Shown here one piece after another: positions 63,200 through 64,000 of a stretch of 64,000 bases of DNA. Made by a program: the position numbers and the translations under genes. The notes below the pieces were generated by a model. It saw nothing but the letters and a program-made list of their open reading frames with translations, made no database searches and was not told the origin of the DNA. Source of the stretch: a candidate division TM6 bacterium GW2011_GWE2_42_60 (GTDB lineage: Bacteria > Babelota > Babeliae > Babelales > Babelaceae); the NCBI GenBank assembly GCA_000996275.1, contig LCEG01000002.1, forward strand, positions 141,246 to 205,245, given 5' to 3'. Numbering within the stretch: the stretch's first letter is position 1; each line of letters begins with the position of its first letter.

Positions 63200-63237
63200 T
63201 TATCAGCTCTGTTGGAAAGAATTGACAAAGCTGATAA
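63200..63237 (+). terminator. Terminator after the SDR gene
   Basis: TTATCAGCT (63200-63208) pairs with AGCTGATAA (63229-63237), followed by TATTTTTATTTTTTTT. Confidence 0.7.
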
Positions 63238-63257
63238 TATTTTTATTTTTTTTCTAC

Positions 63258-63286
63258 TTGACTGTTTTATTTTATCGGTCTATACT
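63258..63286 (+). promoter_or_regulatory. Strong predicted promoter of the last gene
   Basis: TTGACT (63258-63263), 17-bp spacer, TATACT (63281-63286); close to the sigma-70 consensus and the best promoter in the window. The ATG follows 67 bp downstream. Confidence 0.75.
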
Positions 63287-63353
63287 AATCTCCTGAGTTC
63301 TTAAATTACCTAAGAACACTACGTACAATAATAAAATAGATGGAGATAATCCT

Positions 63354-64000
63354 ATGAACAAACGTATTTTAGCGACTTTTAGCGCATTGAGTATCGTAGC
63401 CCTTTTGAGCTTTAGCAATGCATTAAGCGTTAGCGACGAAGCTACCAAAAATTGTAAAGAAATTTGTAAGCAGGTCAAAAAACTTGCTGGCACCCAGGTG
63501 ATCAAAAAAACCCTACAAGAAATTGAAAAAAATCTCATTACGCCGCTTTCACAAGAAAACCAAGAAATAGTTAAGAACAAACTTAAGAATAAAAGCAACA
63601 CCTGTTCAAAAACACCTGTTTTCCCTGGTAAGACAACACTAGAAGAACAAAGTGCCAATATGCTCAATCGTCAAATGAAAAGTTCCCTTTTCGGAAGCGT
63701 CTTGAAGGGGTCAGTAGTTGCCGAATATTATGAATTGCTTCAGAAAGCTAGCAAAACAAATGAATCTCTCAACACTTTCAAAGAAAAACAGAATGCTGTT
63801 AAAGGTTTCTATAAAACATGTATGAAACTCGCAAAAAACTCACAAGAAGAGCTTCAGACAAAAAAAACACAAGCTATCGAGCTTGGAAGTAAACAAGACT
63901 ATAACAATCTAACATATGCAATTGCAAAACTTGCTGAGAAACGCGGTGCCTGCGAAACAGAAACTGGTACTTTAGATAACAAGCAATACAGAATGCAAAA
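63354..64000 (+). CDS. Hypothetical secreted helical protein, 5' part (runs off the window)
   Basis: Open from the ATG at 63354 (TGGAGA upstream) to the window edge, at least 215 aa. Signal peptide (NKRILATFSALSIVALLSFSNA), then Lys/Glu/Gln-rich helices with scattered Cys (NCKEICKQVKKLAG; FYKTCMKLAKNS). A strong promoter suggests high expression. No family is recognised. Confidence 0.75.
   Translation, partial: MNKRILATFSALSIVALLSFSNALSVSDEATKNCKEICKQVKKLAGTQVIKKTLQEIEKNLITPLSQENQEIVKNKLKNKSNTCSKTPVFPGKTTLEEQSANMLNRQMKSSLFGSVLKGSVVAEYYELLQKASKTNESLNTFKEKQNAVKGFYKTCMKLAKNSQEELQTKKTQAIELGSKQDYNNLTYAIAKLAEKRGACETETGTLDNKQYRMQ

Overview
The window reads as chromosomal DNA of an AT-rich, host-dependent bacterium. 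Ordinary single-copy bacterial genes (lepA, grpE, tlyA, htrA, glyS, rplU, tsf, frr, tig, trxB, rpmH-rnpA-yidD, pheS, ppsA, prfA, rpmE) sit in short runs between blocks of large, lineage-specific, mostly secreted proteins. These carry eukaryote-like features: ankyrin repeats, a Skp1/BTB-like domain joined to WD40-type repeats, caspase-fold protease motifs, and Ser/Thr/Asn/Gln-rich regions with basic KKR clusters. This mixture fits an intracellular symbiont or parasite of protists. Candidatus Dependentiae (TM6, Babeliae) is my best guess, but it is an inference from style; no 16S rRNA is present.

Layout. 1-2.5 kb: a tandem pair of paralogous secreted/membrane proteins, one cut by the window edge and lacking a start codon. 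2.6-10.4 kb: lepA with an RMD1/DUF155-like membrane protein, grpE, an outer-membrane-like protein, the Skp1/BTB-WD40-like protein and a Gly/Cys-rich protein. 10.5-20.6 kb: a probable five-gene operon, one promoter and one terminal hairpin, of paralogous exported proteins built from about 160-residue helical modules. 20.9-24.2 kb: two further, related paralogues with variable Q-rich repeats. 24.4-26.3 kb: two tRNA-Arg genes flanking an HELGH membrane metalloprotease-like gene. 26.3-32.3 kb: tlyA, htrA, glyS and ktrB-ktrA. 32.5-40.6 kb: two caspase-like secreted proteases enclosing two ankyrin proteins. 40.7-45.7 kb: rplU, tsf, frr, tRNA-Leu, trigger factor, trxB, rpmH, rnpA, yidD. 45.6-48.7 kb: a TPR-like protein and two unknown exported proteins. 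48.7-54.8 kb: tRNA-Phe, pheS, a GalU-like protein, ppsA with an MshEN-domain protein, and a small lectin-like protein. 55-64 kb: two secreted proteins, a nucleoside transporter, prfA-rpmE, a CAP-domain protein, an exported SDR, and a final secreted protein cut by the window edge.

How it works together. The conserved genes supply translation, folding, K+ uptake, envelope quality control and import of host nucleosides. Most of the remaining coding capacity is exported protein. The most unusual signals are the secreted modular family (including an in-frame fusion of two tandem copies), the protease/ankyrin island, the Skp1-like/WD40 protein, and a 9-bp repeat containing GGAGG that recurs at four loci. 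That repeat is read in different frames inside genes, is the Shine-Dalgarno region of one gene, and lies as its complement directly upstream of frr. rnpA has no ATG, GTG or TTG start, and the GalU-like protein lacks residues normally needed for catalysis.
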